Of a stretch of 64,000 nucleotides of DNA, positions 45,372-57,414 are shown in pieces. Made by a program: the position numbers and the translations under genes. The notes under the pieces are model-generated. The model saw nothing but the letters and a program-made list of their open reading frames with translations. It did not search any database and was not told where the DNA came from. The DNA comes from Spirometra erinaceieuropaei (taxonomy: Eukaryota > Platyhelminthes > Cestoda > Diphyllobothriidea > Diphyllobothriidae), in assembly GCA_902702965.1 (NCBI GenBank), contig CACRXP010000111.1:1033780-1097779 (forward strand). Reading direction: 5' to 3'. Numbering within the stretch: the first letter of the stretch is position 1; every line of letters starts with the position of its first letter.

Positions 45372-45482
45372 AACAGAATTGCCAACAGAGACAAAGGAGA
45401 CTGGAATGGTCACTTCTGTTTTACTAGTCGTCGCCAACCGGTCCTACTTAACCCCGAATTGTGTAACACCCGGGGATGTATC
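45372..45482 (-). mobile_element. SINE-1 fragment
   Basis: Antisense body only: GCCAACAGAGACAAAGGAGA, GGAATGGTCACTTCTGTTTT, CTTAACCCCGAATTGTGTAA. It joins directly to the truncated F element. Confidence 0.65.
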
Positions 45483-45484
45483 GG

Positions 45485-46648
45485 GACAAAGGGCAGTTAT
45501 GAAGAATTCTCGACAGCAAAGAAATATATACATTAAACGGAATCTATGTGAAAAGTGTAAACTGGGATCCACCATGACAATTTTTTTGAACAGCGGACAG
45601 TAGATAAACTAAAGCTAAATGCGAAAACGAAACATAAATGACGATTGTGACGGATTCACTTATCCAATTCTCACCGAATACTGTTTCTCAGTCAAACGCA
45701 GTGTTCTTGTGTGATCCCTGAGGAAAGATGTTATTTTTTAATTTATAGGAAAGGCGAGCGGACTTTCCAAGAGTCACGGTTTTCTATTCTTGAGATGAAA
45801 GAGACGTATAAATGGAGATTAATGCCAGATCACACTTCGACAGCCTGGACCAAATATTACTGATGCCTGCGTGCTTAAAGCATGTTCTGTTATGAGTGAT
45901 TTACCCGGAAAATATTTTATTCCATTCTAGAGTTATTAGGAAGTGCCATATTGCATAGCTTTTCCAAGTTCCTGTGATCAGTCTGCTGTTTTGGATGTCT
46001 TTATTCTCTCAGAGCGAAAGAAGTTGTTCAAGCCTACTGGATGTCACATTTAATGCAGTATGACAGACATGGAGATCATTCACTTGTTTAAGTCGCCCTA
46101 TGGGAAGCTGTTTATTAAAGTTGACATTTTTGACAATATCCATGTGATTACCCTAAAACGCGTACACGTCGTTAAAAATGGAATTCCTCAAGTGTAAATT
46201 TGATCTCCATGTACTTTAAATTATGTAAGGAGCCTCTCTTATGAGCGATAAGTCTCCGAAGTAAAATGTCGTTGTGTATACAAAGTAGAGAGTCACAGTG
46301 TCAATAGATTTCGAAAGAAGGCCATGCAGACCGTGGTTACGGATGCTCCTCCTAGAGGTTACCTTCATTAGGATAAATCTCCTTGGGGACACTCGGTGCC
46401 AATTTTAATTAAGATCTTTTTATACGAATGACGTTCCGCTCTGAACATAAATCAGAATCCCAAAAAGATAAAAAAATTCTTAGGTGTAACTAAAGCACTA
46501 ACTAAACCTGCAGTAAAACCCGAATATCTTAATACTGGATGACACATTTTAAATGCGCATCCTACCGTTAAAGTGCCCAATCCAAAGTCGTTGCGACATG
46601 AACAGTATGCATTCTTGTCATTGACTTTCTATACATCCATAATACAAA
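45485..46648. other. unannotated spacer
   Basis: No ORF with recognisable similarity and no shared repeat noticed. Confidence 0.3.
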
Positions 46649-46651
46649 ACA

Positions 46652-47598
46652 CAGTGGGCATGTTAACCGAAATTCTGAAATGCGTTTTTGTTTTGAAAAC
46701 TAAGCAGCCTGCGACATAATTATACAATGCTCCAGTTACCTCGGGTTGACGGCTTTTGAAGTAAATTCCTTCTTGCTGCATGCAAAAACTACACGCTGCC
46801 AAAAATGACCACTTAACTAGCACGAATTTGTGTCATTGATTTTCAATTCCCTAAACGTTCAATTATATTTCATGGAAGACAGGTATAAAAATATTCATTA
46901 TTTTGCTTATTCGGTAGGAGTGTGCGTCGTCTTTTAATTTTATGCTCGGACGGAAAGCATTAGGTTTTAAAAAAGTTTCTCATTGTGGAACTTTGTAATA
47001 CCATGAAATGGCCGTTCATATATCGTCATGCCTCTGCATTTACCAACGTGACTCCTAACGTTAACAATATGGATTTAATCCACTGTTAAATTTTATGAAC
47101 CCTATGCGGTTCCCCTCTAATACCGTAGAGAAATGTGCGGTTTTTCGTACGCGGGAAATATATGGCTTGTAGTATCACAACCCTGAATCCAATTGTAGCA
47201 GTGGAGCGGGTTCAAAATTATCCTAGAAATGGAAATGTTTTTGAAACCAAAGCACACTCTGCCTTCAAGTAAAGGATTTAAAGAAGACGTACTTTTCTAC
47301 CGAATGAGAAAAAGGATGAACAATGTTTTGCATATTTTCCATCAAACATAATTCGACTTTTTGGGACATCAAACATTAATGAAAAAAATCATGCTACTTC
47401 AGTAGTTTTTTTACAATGTGTAGATTTCGCATGCAACTGAAAGGAAATTCATTCGAAAGCCGGAACCCTGGGGTAACTGAAATAGTATAGAATTATGTTG
47501 CAAGCTCACTAGTTTTACAACCCTTCTTAATTAATCTTTTCGAAACGAAAATGCATTTCAGAATTCGGTTGACATTTCATGAGTTATCCCACTTACTG
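46652..47598. mobile_element. F element, copy with both arms
   Basis: The left end is CAGTGGGCATGTTAACCGAA, with about 13 terminal bases missing, and the right end is TTGACATTTCATGAGTTATC...ACTTACTG. Mirror blocks include TTACCTCGGGTTGACGGC against its inverse near 47465, and TTTTGTTTTGAAAAC against TTTTCGAAACGAAAA. The central region resembles the copies at 14.6 and 54.9 kb. No TA remains at either end. Confidence 0.7.
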
Positions 47599-47804
47599 CC
47601 TATTTTCTGTAAAGCGCGCACAAAAATATCCTGTTTTGACGACTTTGGAATTTTTTAATACGCTGTTTGAATAGAGTTACACCTTTTTTTCTTAGAAAAC
47701 GTGTTTATCGATCTGGTTACTTGCCACACGCCTTCCGGTGCCCTTGGGGTTCGACTGAGAGCCTTTGCATGCGGTACCATATCGAACGTGGACATGAAAA
47801 AAGT

Positions 47805-47890
47805 GATAAAGACAAAGCCAGGGGAGATTAGTTTAACCATTTTTGGCCCAATAACCGCCTTTGTCAGTCAACTATACTCAATCCTTGGCA
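47805..47890 (-). mobile_element. degraded SINE-1 body
   Basis: GATAAAGACAAAGCCAGGGG, CCATTTTTGGCCCAATAACC, then TTTGTCAGTCAACTATACTC: the body motifs in order but with many substitutions. Confidence 0.4.
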
Positions 47891-48017
47891 TAAATAATCT
47901 ATAATTCCAACTAGGTCTCTGGGTGTTACGTCCATCGTTCTGCCCATAAACGTCTTTCTGTTTAAAAGAATTTTCCATTTACAAGTGTGATTTGGCCAGC
48001 AAACAGAAGGAGGGCCA

Positions 48018-48162
48018 TTAAAATGCCGGCCTTTGAAAACCCTATTCTTGACTGACTTAAAAACCTTGTAGTCGTGCCGCCCACTAATTAGTCTTATAAC
48101 CACACCCAAGTAATTCTCCGTTACTGAACGTATATTCCCGAATTTCGGTTAATATTTCATGG
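48018..48162. mobile_element. F element right-arm remnant
   Basis: AAAATGCCGGCCTTTGAAAA, TTATAACCACACCCAAGTAA and CCGAATTTCGGTTAATATTT followed by CATGGGGC match the right arm and near-terminal block. No left arm was found. Confidence 0.5.
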
Positions 48163-48164
48163 GG

Positions 48165-50605
48165 CAAATTACGTACGAAATTCTTGCTTTCATCTTTTCC
48201 GTCAGCACTCTCTGACCTATAGATGCCCCCAATAGTTCACGATGTAGAACCCGTCTTGGTTCTAAAATCCGTACTAACTGAAAATAAGTCTCGCTGTTTT
48301 AATTTTTGACTTAACACACTATAAAGAATTGCTTCTGAAGGGTGACTATTTATAGAACTTTTATGTAAACCAGGTCAAAAGCCAGTTGTGCATTATTATT
48401 CCAGGGTTTTACGGTTAAGTAGTGCACAATTATGCATTCCAAAACTGCTTGAGCCGAAAGTTCTGTTGGAGTCTTCAAGTAAACACCAGATTCTTGCTAC
48501 TACGCCTCGTTCAATTTCCTGAAACAGGTAATTCAGCGTCAATAAATGCAGTTGTTTACTAAAATCGCGACCTCAAATACACTTAAATACGCCGTCGCCA
48601 TTTCATTTACGAGGATTTAAGTCATTTTCTAATGGAACAGCTTATTCTAAATTTATCTTCCAGCATAATCTTCTGTCTATTTCTTAAATGCGTCATAAAT
48701 ATTTGTGTTTATTTGATGAACCGAATTTCTTTAAATGCACTGATTCCCGTGAAAATTACCATTTAAAGCATCCCTTCCAAATGGTGGATTCAGAGATATC
48801 TTACTTCGTGGATTTTTACAAAAAACACTCAATAAACCGTATGCTACAAGCGTCTGCAATATGTTTTTTACCGTTTCTACCCATTGGATTCCATCGATAA
48901 AGCCGTTGTCGTAAACATTTTTGTTGCTAACGTTACTGAGTGTGACGTCGGTAAACCTTTAGATAGATTAGTTAAACGTCATTAGATTTGTTAACTATCG
49001 TATTTGACGAGTTCTCGTTTACGCACTTTCAATACGTGACCTATCTCACGAAACACGATGACAGAAACTGATGTGAGAATTCGCGGACACCGTAGCCTTG
49101 CGCCTTTTGCTCACTCGTCCAGTCTATTACTGCTTGTGCAGATTTATCTGAGCAATTTTCTTAGGCAAAATGATCATACGTTTGGGCAAAAACGGTAAAC
49201 TTCCTAGTTTTCAGGTAGTTTCCCATGCTAATACGTGTCCTAGGCTTCAGTTGGGCATTTGGAGTGTCTGTCTTTAAAAAGGGATTACGCCCGGCTTCTC
49301 AAAAAAGCTTTTCAATCCGTCGTTAATTTCGACACTTTTCATCAGCAAAGTTACTTACCGTAATTTTTTTGCCAACCAGACAGAAGGCATCTGATGGTGA
49401 GTCAGTTAAAGGAGGCATGATTATGCCATGACCATCATAAATAGCGACTGCCGCATGTAGGTAGGCAATGCATTTAAAAAGTACCCATTTAAAATATGTA
49501 CAGGAAAGTAAAAGTAGGGGAACTGCCTTTTTGCTGAACAAAGCGTATGCTGTATTTTAAACACACTTCTCGGTCACTTTCGTTATCACATATATTATGC
49601 GAACTGAAATAAATACTCATCAAATATCTTGGAATGTAAAAATGTGGCTGTTGCGTGGCCGAACGTTTCCGCATTTTCATGCAGAAAGACGGCGGTTTTG
49701 AAAATACTACTAGGCACCAATATAAAACCGGCTAAGAAACGATATATGTCGCCATTATTTGTTTGAGAATTGGATGTCATGCACCCCGGAATCAATATAA
49801 TTTTAATCTTTTGTTTTCGTAGCTACCGATTAAATTTATCAGTGGCTTGATGGTTCCGTAACAACAAATTTATTCCGATTAATTAACCTGTTAGACCTTC
49901 TGAATCGCTTTACTTAACAGCAAGATCCTGATGAAGCTAAAACTTCGTTGGGCGATATAGGGATATAAAAATCTCTTATTCTCGGTCTTATATGTTTATC
50001 ACATCCCTCACTTGTCCAATATTGCTGGCGTTCATCCAGAATAACAACCGGACGCTCCCACAACATCATGATTATTGACATTTATACCAGTTTTGTCCAT
50101 CAACGGTGTCTTAGGCTAGAGAACTGCATTTGAAAACATCTCGTGCGATATAGAGCAGAAAGTGCACGATAACCATCGGACCGGGTTTCTAAAGTTGTTG
50201 TTCATCTAGGCCAAAAAGCACAATTAGTCGTTTATCCAGCAATTTTTCCCTATTTCCAATTCAAGTTTGTGTTCATTTTCAGACCATGCGGCTTAATCAC
50301 AATGGTAAAATCCTTTTATTCGTCGCCTTCATAATTCTTAGGTCTTCTTCTACATTTTGGGGCTTTTTCCAAACTGTCCTACCAACACTAGCAGACCTAC
50401 ATATGCAGCATAAATATTGCATTTTTATTTATGTCGATTGATAGACCAAGAAATCGCGTGCTGAAAAGACTGCTGTGGGTCGACAAACGGAATTATGTCT
50501 TCACTGCGTGCAATCGCAAAAAATATATCCTCATTCCTTCTGGCGTAAGACGATTTTACTGGGTTCGTCTGCGAACTAATGCATTTCTTATTGACCCAGC
50601 TGCGA
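48165..50605. other. unannotated region
   Basis: AT-rich, with short ORFs on both strands lacking recognisable domains (48688-48900, 49323-49541, 49595-49795). CCTGATGAAGCTAAAACTTC at about 49926 resembles the start of a hammerhead core but has no GAAAC partner. Confidence 0.3.
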
Positions 50606-50609
50606 AAGA

Positions 50610-50895
50610 CTCGGCGTCTCATGGGAATTTAAACACACGCAGTAAGGAGAGGGCTTTAGTACAGCCAACGCTCTAACCACGTGAGCTAAGAGGCCACGTT
50701 GGACGACGCGAGTTTAATCCAATTTTGGCCAAGTTACCCACCAAAACTACTGCAACTTTTGGAATCCACCAAATCCGACACAGTAAGCTGACTGCCCAAT
50801 CAAGACTTCTTAAGTAATTCACTTAAAATCCATCAGATGACTAACAGGTTCACGTAATTGATTGACGTTTAGGCATATTTTGAATAAGTCGTCGT
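50610..50895 (-). mobile_element. SINE-2, antisense copy
   Basis: The complement has GGCCTCTTAGCTCACGTGG, then TTAGAGCGTTGGCTGTACTA, the same head as the next copy. The body (complement of ACCAAAACTACTGCAACTTT and CTGACTGCCCAATCAAGACT) mirrors 51070-51200. Together the two form a large inverted repeat. Confidence 0.65.
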
Positions 50896-51200
50896 TTGGC
50901 GGGACCTCTTAGCTCGGGTGGTTAGAGCGTTGGCTGTACCAAAGCATTCCCCTTACCGTCGTAGCTTCTAATCCCACCGAGGCACCAAGTTTTTCGCAGT
51001 TGGGTAAATATGAATTATTCGAAATCTGTCAAAACAGCTGTGAATTAAGTGAACCTGGTAGTCATCTGGTAAATTCTAGGTGAATAACTTAGGAGATCCT
51101 GCTTGGGCAGTCAACTTATTGTATTAGTTTTGGTGGATTCCAGACGTTCCTGTAGGTCATTTGGGTAAGGTGACCAAAATTTGATTAAAATCGCGTCGTC
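50896..51200 (+). mobile_element. SINE-2, sense copy
   Basis: The tRNA-like head GGGACCTCTTAGCTCGGGTG is followed by GTTAGAGCGTTGGCTGTACC, with an A-box-like stretch at 50910-50921. The B-box region (TAGCTTCTAATCCCACC) is mutated. The body contains TGGTAGTCATCTGGTAAATT, CTGCTTGGGCAGTCAACTTA and TTTTGGTGGATTCCAGACG. This family is distinct from SINE-1 in head and body. Confidence 0.7.
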
Positions 51201-51202
51201 GG

Positions 51203-51330
51203 GGAGGGACTCCTTGCTCAGGTGGTTAGAGCGTTGCCTGTACTAGAGTCTTTGCCTTACTGTCGTGGGTTCAAATATCACTGAGGCGCCCAGTTGAGTC
51301 AATATAAATCCTTTTCGTATTCTGTAGTGG
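51203..51330 (+). mobile_element. SINE-2, partial sense copy
   Basis: GGACTCCTTGCTCAGGTGG, TTAGAGCGTTGCCTGTACTA and an intact B-box-like GGTTCAAATAT (51268-51278), directly after the previous copy. The body is truncated. Confidence 0.65.
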
Positions 51331-51334
51331 TTTG

Positions 51335-52668
51335 AGAGTTCCATTTTACGAGCATAGCTCTGCTGTAGAGTACCCATACGTATACTTAAGTATTTCTCAA
51401 ACGTCTAACATGATACATTTTCGGTAATTGTCCACAAGAACTATACTACTAAAATTATCTCAAAATATGCTCAAAAGTTGAAGTAACCTCTTGATTGTTG
51501 TCTTATTCGCGATTAATTATGGAACACTCGCATTCGGCAGAAGCGCACACGTAAGGCATACGAGTTCTTCTGCAGATACTTTTCTAGAAATACATAACTG
51601 TATATTCGAATTTGAAAAACGTTCAGGAAAATAATTTTCGTTTTGTTGCAAATAACATGCGTGTTCAGTTCTTGTTTCACCTGATATACGCTGACTGGTA
51701 ACGTCATCTCAAGCAAACAACGATTATCCTGATGAAACATTCTCGTTTAGATTAACGTTTTTTAATCAGAGCAGCACACACCATTGCATAGATGTTTAAT
51801 ATGACAATTTTTAGCGTAGACGACTGAGTGAATATAAGATGACATTGCATTTTACCCAAAATCGCATATTTTTTTGTTGGCAAAAAACCTAGGAACGCAA
51901 ACAGTTTGAGCGAAAACGCGCTTTGCGTAACGTTTTTAGGCAATCAGTACAACGCACAGACACGGACGTTGCTCTAATTAAATGTTTGGATTTTGGCCTT
52001 TGACTTACTGCTTATGCGTGAAACCAAGAAGCAAACCCAAAAAGCTTATGGCGTCGGATAGGGATGTTTGCTTCAGTCAGTGGCATATGCATATATATGC
52101 ATAAAATGCGTTCGATTTACCTGTCCAATTACTAGAGTTTTGTAGGTCTGCCATTAGAATCTAGTTTTCTCGTATTGTTTTTTAAAATTTGTTCGAAAAG
52201 TGATATATCATTTTTTAATAATGATACCCCTAAACGGGTTTTGAAAACCTCTTGGGCTGGGTTCCTCTGCAGAGCAGGTAAAAAATATGAACACTTCTGG
52301 CTGTAAAATCCCCACTTTGCATTGGCAGCCGCATTGAAAGCCATCGAAACTTTTTCTGTCACTACTTGAAGTACTCTTCAAAATAGTTCTCTAACCTTGA
52401 GTCTGCAGTCAGGGCGGTTTAATATATAAGTGTCTAACGCAGGCTTCTTCTGGAAGTCCTTCGTCATCAAGGTATGCAAAAGGTTGATATCCTCCAGGCC
52501 TTTTTCTCTCTGAAATAAGAGGCGTAAAGATGATAACTTTCTGAACTGAATGCCACGTGGTCTGGATTTTAATCATCCATTCTGAAGTCAGAGAAACTGT
52601 CTTTCTTTTCACTGAATTGGTTCAGAGGTGAGATGAAACGTCAGAATGCCGGAAGTTGCTACATCGGT
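51335..52668. other. unannotated spacer
   Basis: Minus-strand ORFs at 51513-51740, 51752-51943, 52132-52362 and 52409-52612 show no recognisable domain. Nothing else supported. Confidence 0.3.
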
Positions 52669-52672
52669 AACA

Positions 52673-53621
52673 CAGTCCATAACCGATCTCGTGAAATGTT
52701 GGCCGAAATTCTGAAATTAATTTTCGATTAGGACGAATTACTTAAATGGGGTTGTAATATTGACTAGCATGCACCATAACCCTATAACACTTCGGACTGG
52801 CCAGGATGTCGGCTTTTGGAGGCGCTTCTTTTCGATCACTTAAGTAGCATGCATTTTTCATATTGATTTTCGATGGCCTTACAGATTAAAATATATTTTA
52901 CAGTAAACATGCTCAAAATATGCCTTCCTTTACTCGTTCGTAGAAAATCACCCTGTCTTTATACTTTATACCCAAAGAAGTTGCATATTCAGGTTTTAAA
53001 CAAGTTTTCAAATTATAGAATATGTTTTAGACATATCTGCCATAACATTAGCGTTTAGTGATTTCATTTTACAAGGTGCATGCTTTTCGTGCAAGCAAAA
53101 TCATATATTCCTCTACGCCTTTAAGAAGATACCATATAGAGTTCATAAAATGTTGCCGTGAATACGGACTGTGTTATACACTTCATGAGAAGCCTTGGTA
53201 AACGGACATGTATGATGTTGTATTTATGGACATCGCACGATCTTGAAAATCGCATAATGATAAATTATTTTAAACCTAAATATACACTTTTTTCGGGTAT
53301 AAGGATAGGGCGATTGTCTAAGAAAGAGTAAAAAAAGGCATATTTCGTGCATGTTTACTGTAAAATATATTTGAATTTGTAAGACTATCGAAAATCAATA
53401 TGAAAAATTCATGCTTCTTAAGTGATTATTTTTTGTAGATCGCCCTTCCTGCACAAGATCAGAAAAGAGTGCATCCAAAAGCCGATATCCTGGCCAGTCC
53501 GAAATGCTATAGGATTATGCTGTATGCTAGTCAATATTACAACCCCACCCAAATAATCCCTTCTAATTGAAAATACATTTCAGAATTTCGGCCAACATTT
53601 CATGAAATTGGTCACGCTTTG
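52673..53621. mobile_element. F element, copy with both ends
   Basis: The left end CAGTCCATAACCGATCTCGT is followed by GAAATGTTGGCCGAAATTCT. The right end is GAATTTCGGCCAACATTTCA, then TGAAATTGGTCACGCTTTG with TA outside. Mirror blocks include GGCCAGGATGTCGGCTTTTG against CAAAAGCCGATATCCTGGCC, and GTAGCATGCATTTTTCATA against its inverse near 53405. Confidence 0.75.
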
Positions 53622-53624
53622 TAT

Positions 53625-54420
53625 CTTACTTTAAATATTATTTGCGGGTCTTGGTGGTTCTTTACCTATAGTGCGTAAAAGACCAGTTGAACATTTTTTC
53701 TCTAAAGCCTTCTCATTTTACTTCATCGTACATCAGCTATCAGACGTCGGATAGTCAAACTTTAGGAGTTTGAAGTGGAAATTCCTTGACATACGGAAGA
53801 GAACTGGAAGAATAAACTGATCAAATTAACCTCTTTCCAAAAATTAAAAGCCAAAAATCGGGTAAAAAAATAAACAGAAAGCATTACCCAAAATAGCGAA
53901 TTTTGATTAGGGTTAGAAGACATTAAGAGGAGGATATCTTCAAACTGAATATCATGCCGCATAAGTTCAATATATTTCAGTCATCCTCGATGCCAACATT
54001 TGCATGTCTGCCTTTACGGCTGCGTGTATAAGTCGTTTAAAGACATTCACTTATTTGGTACTCATGATCTCACTAATCTTTAACTACCTGTTTTGTAGAA
54101 AAATTGTGATACCTAATTTTTTATGCTCATTTTTTGATTAATAACGTCCCTAGTTTATCCTTCTTTCGGGAAATCGGCATAAAATAAAGCTTTCTTCCAT
54201 AATAATTTTGGAAGCTATGCGTCATTTCACAAGCATTTAAGCTTCCAAATAAAAGTCTAAAAAGCTTTTAATGCTCTGCTTTTAAAAAGGCGCCAAACAG
54301 ATCATATTATTGTGGAATTTATAAGGAGTCGGCCTTTTACATTGTATGAAACATTAATAACTAGTACCTGTGCTGCTAGTATGGAATATTGCAACGCTGA
54401 AATATATCCTTCCAGCTGCC
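53625..54420. other. unannotated spacer
   Basis: No recognisable ORF. AT-rich. Confidence 0.3.
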
Positions 54421-54424
54421 TGTC

Positions 54425-54700
54425 AGAAGTTAGTGAATATTACGCGGTTATCCCACTTTGGCCGTTGGACTTTAACTCAAGTATTCATGTATCGAATTTC
54501 TGTCTGCGCTTATAGGCCTTAGAAAAAACTGATCTACTCCAAATTAGCGGTTTATGTCTAAGGAAACTAAAAAAGTAACAATTTCTGAACCTAAGTATCT
54601 ACCAGAAAGCACACGGGCATAATGGGAAACCCACTAATAAACCGGACACCCCGCAGCTGCGCCATGCAGAGGCAGACTATCGGTGAAACAAACGTGTCCG
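54425..54700. repeat. dispersed repeat shared with the 7.8-kb duplicates
   Basis: GTGAATATTACGCGGTTATC is also found at about 28396 and 36546 in the duplicates, with a weaker form at 28918 and 37066. AGACTATCGGTGAAACAAAC followed by GTGTCCG resembles AGATCGGCGAAACATGCGTG at about 28627. The order is the same but the spacing differs. Family unknown. Confidence 0.45.
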
Positions 54701-54908
54701 GGCTTTTATCTAATATCTATGCTGCTAGTACGGTATCGTGCGACGCTAAGGTAAGCAGATTATTCCAGCAGATTTCCACAAGACGTAGTACTCAACCGCG
54801 TGCACAGACAAAAACGTAGCCAAAATACCTGCGGGAAATGAACTTGCAAAGCATTCCTTCAAGGAATGCAAACTAAATTACCCGGTCATCAAACCCCTCT
54901 TAGAGGTA

Positions 54909-55882
54909 CAGTAGATGTGCTAACTCATGAAATGTCAACCAAAATTTCGAAATGCGTTCTCGTTTCGAAAAGATAAATTAAGTAGTGTTGTAAAACTAAT
55001 CATGATGCAGCATAAATCTTTAATGATCCAGTTACCTCAGGGTGTCAGCTTTCGAAAGAACTTATTCTCGGCTGCATGCAAGATCTATACTCTGCAAAAA
55101 ATGACTACTTATGTAGTATGCAGTTTTCTCATTGATTTTCGATGCCCTTGAATATTCAATTATATTTCATGGAAAACATGCACAAAAATATTCATTCGTT
55201 TACTTATTCGGTAGAAAATCACGTCTTCTTCCAATTTCATACTCAAAAGAAGAGTATAATTCGGTCTTAAAAAAGGTTTTAATTGGGAGATTTTTGAAAA
55301 CCGTAAATGTATCTGCATTTACGAATGTGGCTTGTAAAGTTTATAATATTGTTCAAATCGACTGCTTAATTTTAAGAAGCTCATATGGTCTCCTCTTAAC
55401 ACCGTACAGAAATGCATGGTTTTCCGTACACGGAAAATATACAGCTTGTAGTTTTGAAACCCTGATTGCAAGTGTAACAGCAAGTCGGGTTGAAAATTAT
55501 TCGGGAATTAGAAAAGTTTTTTAAAACCGAATTATACTCTTCTTTTGAGTATGAAATTGGAAGAAGACGTGATTTTCTACCGAATAAGTAAAGGAATGAA
55601 TATTTTTGTGCATGTTTTCCATGAAATATAATTGAATTTTCAAGGGCATCGAAAATCAATGAGAAAATTGCATGCTACATAAGTAGTCATTTTTTGCAGA
55701 GTATAGATCTTGCATGTAGCCGCAAATAAGTTCTTTCAAAAGCCGATACCCTGAGGTAACTGGATCACTAAAGATTTATGCTGCATCATGATTAGTTTTA
55801 CAACACTACTTAATTTATCTTTTCGAAACGAGAACGCATTTCGAAATTTTGGTTGACATTTCATGAGTTAGCACATCTACTG
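54909..55882. mobile_element. F element, best-preserved copy
   Basis: 974 bp flanked by TA on both sides. The termini CAGTAGATGTGCTAACTCAT and ATGAGTTAGCACATCTACTG are perfect inverses, and the inverted arms extend about 380 bp each around a spacer of roughly 220 bp. Both arms, read outside-in, encode the same short peptide (IFHGKHAQKYSF.YLFGRKS), the visible sign of the palindrome. There is no transposase inside, so movement would need one supplied in trans. TA flanks and CAGT ends are typical of Tc1/mariner-type elements. Confidence 0.85.
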
Positions 55883-55889
55883 TACAGAT

Positions 55890-57245
55890 TTAAGATTACT
55901 GGTGCGGTTTTTTCTAGCTGTTTAAACAGATGGTCCGAATAATCAACATATCATTTGTTATTACGTTCAAGGCTGATAAGTTTTATTCACACATAAAATC
56001 AAACCCAAATTCCAGTTATCCTGTATACGTAATTCACCTGTGGTTTCCTTCATTATGTGCTAAATACGCTGCTGTTGAGTTTTACCTGACAAAAAATCAG
56101 GCAAAAATGTTACTTCCACGGTACCGTCTTCCTTTTGAAAAACGTTCACACTGGAGAGAATGTGCCAAGCAACTTGTGACGGCGCCAGAACCAGATTTTC
56201 GTGACAATTTTAGAGAAACTCGTGTTACTAGGGAGAAGGCAAGTTTGTCCTCCCTTGTGCATGACACACGTTTGGATGGATGTCGAAGAAAATTTATTCA
56301 ATGAGCATTGGTGAAAAAGGAGAAAAAGAAGACACTCTGGAAAAGAAAATACTTTGCTTAAAAGCATGAGTTAAAATTCTTTAAAACTGTCCATTAGTAT
56401 CTATAACTAGAACGTGCATGGGTTTTTGTTCTACCATCAACGAGTTTTTCGATGTACCGAGCCTGAAACAGTTTATGGCGTGCAGCGGTCTATATGGCTG
56501 ATTTGGTAAACCAGCCTGCGAAAAATTCATCGCTAGTAAAACGACATTCTTGTTACATAAGGCCGAAAAAGGGGACTTTTCGACGTCTATACGGCAACAG
56601 CGTGTATCGTTTTGAAGGTAGCAGGTTCTAATAACCCTCTAATCGACAAACCTAATAGGCCCGACCATGGTCGGATAAGGATTGTGAACATATCAACATG
56701 CAGGACAATATTAACATATTTTAATCATGCAAAGATGCCCGAGATTTTACTTATCTTTCTGACAAACTGCATGAGCCAAATTTGCTAAAGAAAGATACTA
56801 AAGTGGTAGGCATTTTCCAGTGGTTTTTTGAAACTGGAAGAATTTTCAGCAAAGCCTACGCAAAACATTCTGTTTTGTAAGGGTTTTTCGCGAAAATTTT
56901 GATTTTTTTAAATATTCATACGAAAGAGGGATTCCATCAAGTTTCTCAAATGACTTTTAGCTCATGAATAATCTAAAGACCGATCTGTTTTTGCACTTGC
57001 TTTTTTGTTTTGCTTGTTGGAAGACATACACATCCCACTTAAGGAACGTTAGACATTACTTCATGCGGACAAGATGCTATCATAACTGTCTTTTAATATT
57101 ATGCGAAACATATAAACCACGCTATGTACTTTATAAGCAGCATTCGTTGTTATTTAAATGGACATTTCACAGTGTTAGTAAATCTCACAACCTCAAGGCT
57201 TTTTCAAAAGGATTCTTTTTGAAGAAAAGAGGATGTGAAGAAGAA
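55890..57245. other. unannotated region with 124-codon ORF
   Basis: The ORF at 55930-56304 begins next to the F element, and part of its reverse strand is also open. It shows no motif I can name. The ORF at 56964-57299 runs into an F-like fragment. No gene is claimed. Confidence 0.25.
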
Positions 57246-57249
57246 ATAA

Positions 57250-57410
57250 GTCAAATCTGTGCTTTCTGTAAAATATATTTGAATTTACAGAAGCACTAAG
57301 GATCGATATAAAAAAAGCAATTTACATAAACAGGCATCTTAACTCGCGCGATTTTTGAACAGCATAATTTTAAAAGCCGGCATTCTGTCACGAATGGATT
57401 ATTTTGGGAG
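57250..57410. mobile_element. F element arm remnant
   Basis: CTGTAAAATATATTTGAATT, GATCGATATAAAAAAAGCA and TTTTAAAAGCCGGCATTCTG occur in the order found in F right arms. Termini are absent. Confidence 0.35.
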
Positions 57411-57414
57411 TAGG

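Noticed and set aside
49920..49960. Hammerhead-like CTGATGAAGC sequence.
   Set aside because: There is no GAAAC partner after a stem II and no nearby PLE relic.
55132..55659. Two ORFs on opposite strands encoding nearly the same peptide (IFHGKHAQKYSF).
   Set aside because: They are the two inverted arms of one F element. The peptide is not conserved in other F copies.
55930..56304. 124-codon plus-strand ORF as a host gene.
   Set aside because: No motif recognised, no splice or start context that stands out, and it adjoins a transposable element. It could be an exon, but the sequence alone does not support that.
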